From Mortierella sp. BCC40632 (lineage: Eukaryota; Mortierellomycota; Mortierellomycetes; Mortierellales; Mortierellaceae), in contig WAEK01000001.1 of the NCBI GenBank assembly GCA_011634665.1, positions 1,996,501 to 2,060,500 on the forward strand: a stretch of 64,000 bases of DNA, in the 5' to 3' direction. A model generated the notes under the pieces. The model was given only the letters and a program-made list of their open reading frames with translations. It made no database searches and was not told where the DNA came from. This document shows, one piece after another, positions 63,004-64,000 of this stretch (position 1 is the first letter of the stretch; every line of letters begins with the position of its first letter). The position numbers and the translations under genes were made by a program.

Positions 63004-64000
63004 TGCTTAAGACTGGCGCGAAATGTCGGGGCCCTGCTAAACTGATGAGCACAAAATGTGATCGGGCACAAATAGGTCCGGGTCTGACTCAACAAGGCCG
63101 CTGCTGCTAATGGAATAGAGGACGCCTTGTCCAAGCCTGGGCTTGCAGCAGGTTCCTGAGCACGGCTCTCACTCTTACTTTTACTCGATGTAATGATGGT
63201 GATGGTGGTGGAGGTGGTGGAGGAGGTGGTGGAGGAGTAGGAAGAAGAAAAAGAGAAAGAGCCGCTGGAGGAGCCGACCTTGTCGGCAGGAGTTGGAGTT
63301 AGAGAGGAAACAGAGACTGGGACGTTGCCAGGACTAAGGTCAGTTGGCCTCAAATGCGGTTGCAGCGACAGGGACGGTAGCAATGAGAGTAGGGGATGCG
63401 GGTCGTCTGCAACAACGACAGTTGGCGCGCTGGAGCGACCACCCGCCAAGGTTTCGGGTGCCTTGCAAAGGAATTGGTCCAACCAGTCAGCAGTGGCAGT
63501 TGAGCACACGGCAAGGCCTGACGGAGACGGGCTGGGTACAAGCAACGGTTTCGGTGAGTGTGTCGAGTGCTGCAGCTGCAAACGCTGCAGCGAGTCTGAT
63601 GCCGAGGTGGGGATGGAGGGGATGGACGAGAAGGAACAAGAGACTGAGCTTTGGGATATAGACAGGCGCTGGCTAGCTGGAGCCGACGCAGAGCGCAAAA
63701 ATGAAGGTGGAGATGGTTGTTGTTGTCGTGGTCCCAAGAGTGGCCGTCGTGGCAAATAATAGGATTTGGGCAAGCGCAGCGACTGATGTCTTGCTTCCTG
63801 ATGAGCGGGGGTGCTCGCAGGAACGGCGAAGGCGATGGCGACGACGGAAGCGACGACGACAACGGCAAGGACAGCGGCCGCGACCACAACAGAGGACACA
63901 GAAAGTGGAAGGGGAGCAGCTACAGCAACGACGACGACAGCGGGGACTAAGACAAAGAGTGCTGGAGCGTTGTCTTGGTGGAGGAAGCCTAATGGGAGTG
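63004..64000 (-). promoter_or_regulatory. Region upstream of the casein kinase gene
   Basis: No independent gene supported. An open frame on the - strand (63899-62913, 328 codons) begins with a hydrophobic segment, becomes Ser/Pro/Thr-rich, and overlaps the kinase start in a different frame. If transcribed with the kinase it would be a long overlapping upstream ORF. It is more likely promoter or leader sequence with biased composition. Confidence 0.45.

Overview
The window looks like nuclear DNA of a filamentous early-diverging fungus, most likely Mucoromycota close to Mortierella and its relatives. That is an inference. It rests on many short spliceosomal introns (GT donors, CTAAC/TAAC-like branch sites, AG acceptors, long T runs in the sense strand), poly-pyrimidine leaders upstream of genes, fungal-type genes (a NoxR-like NADPH oxidase regulator, a Vip1/Asp1-type inositol pyrophosphate synthase, a GDE1-type glycerophosphodiesterase), and a complete nicastrin gene, which ascomycetes and basidiomycetes are generally regarded as lacking.

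Layout. 1-25 kb is gene-dense: the 3' part of GDE1 (+), a 20-exon DOP1/Dopey gene (+), a DNAJC9-like histone co-chaperone with a His-Pro-Gln/poly-Gln tail (-), nicastrin (-) head to head with mitochondrial IF3 (+), and Vip1 (-). 24.4-31.1 kb is gene-poor. It holds a tRNA-Ala(AGC) and, 66 bp downstream, a 0.72-kb non-autonomous transposon with near-perfect ~125-bp terminal inverted repeats and a clean target-site duplication. At 31.1-32.8 kb is a CBM21 protein phosphatase 1 glycogen-targeting subunit (-). 32.8-45.3 kb is a 12.5-kb stretch with no gene I can recognise; it has simple repeats, a hAT-like MITE and a few coding-like islands. 45.3-63 kb is gene-dense again: HP1 (+), an unidentified two-exon protein with a C-terminal Cys-x2-Cys motif (+), a SIRT2/Hst2-type sirtuin with a very long acidic tail (+), NoxR (+) and an expanded casein kinase 1 (-).

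Themes. GDE1 (its family normally carries an SPX domain, a sensor of inositol pyrophosphates) and Vip1 (which makes them) point to phosphate signalling. DOP1 and nicastrin act in Golgi, endosomal and other membranes. HP1, the sirtuin and the DNAJC9-like protein act on chromatin. These are co-occurrences; I see no evidence of a co-regulated cluster. The points most worth checking are the complete nicastrin, an apparent +1 frameshift with antizyme-like geometry in the most conserved part of DOP1, and the recently inserted long-TIR element. Exon boundaries were assigned by hand from splice consensus, reading phase and protein continuity, and should be good to within a base or two.
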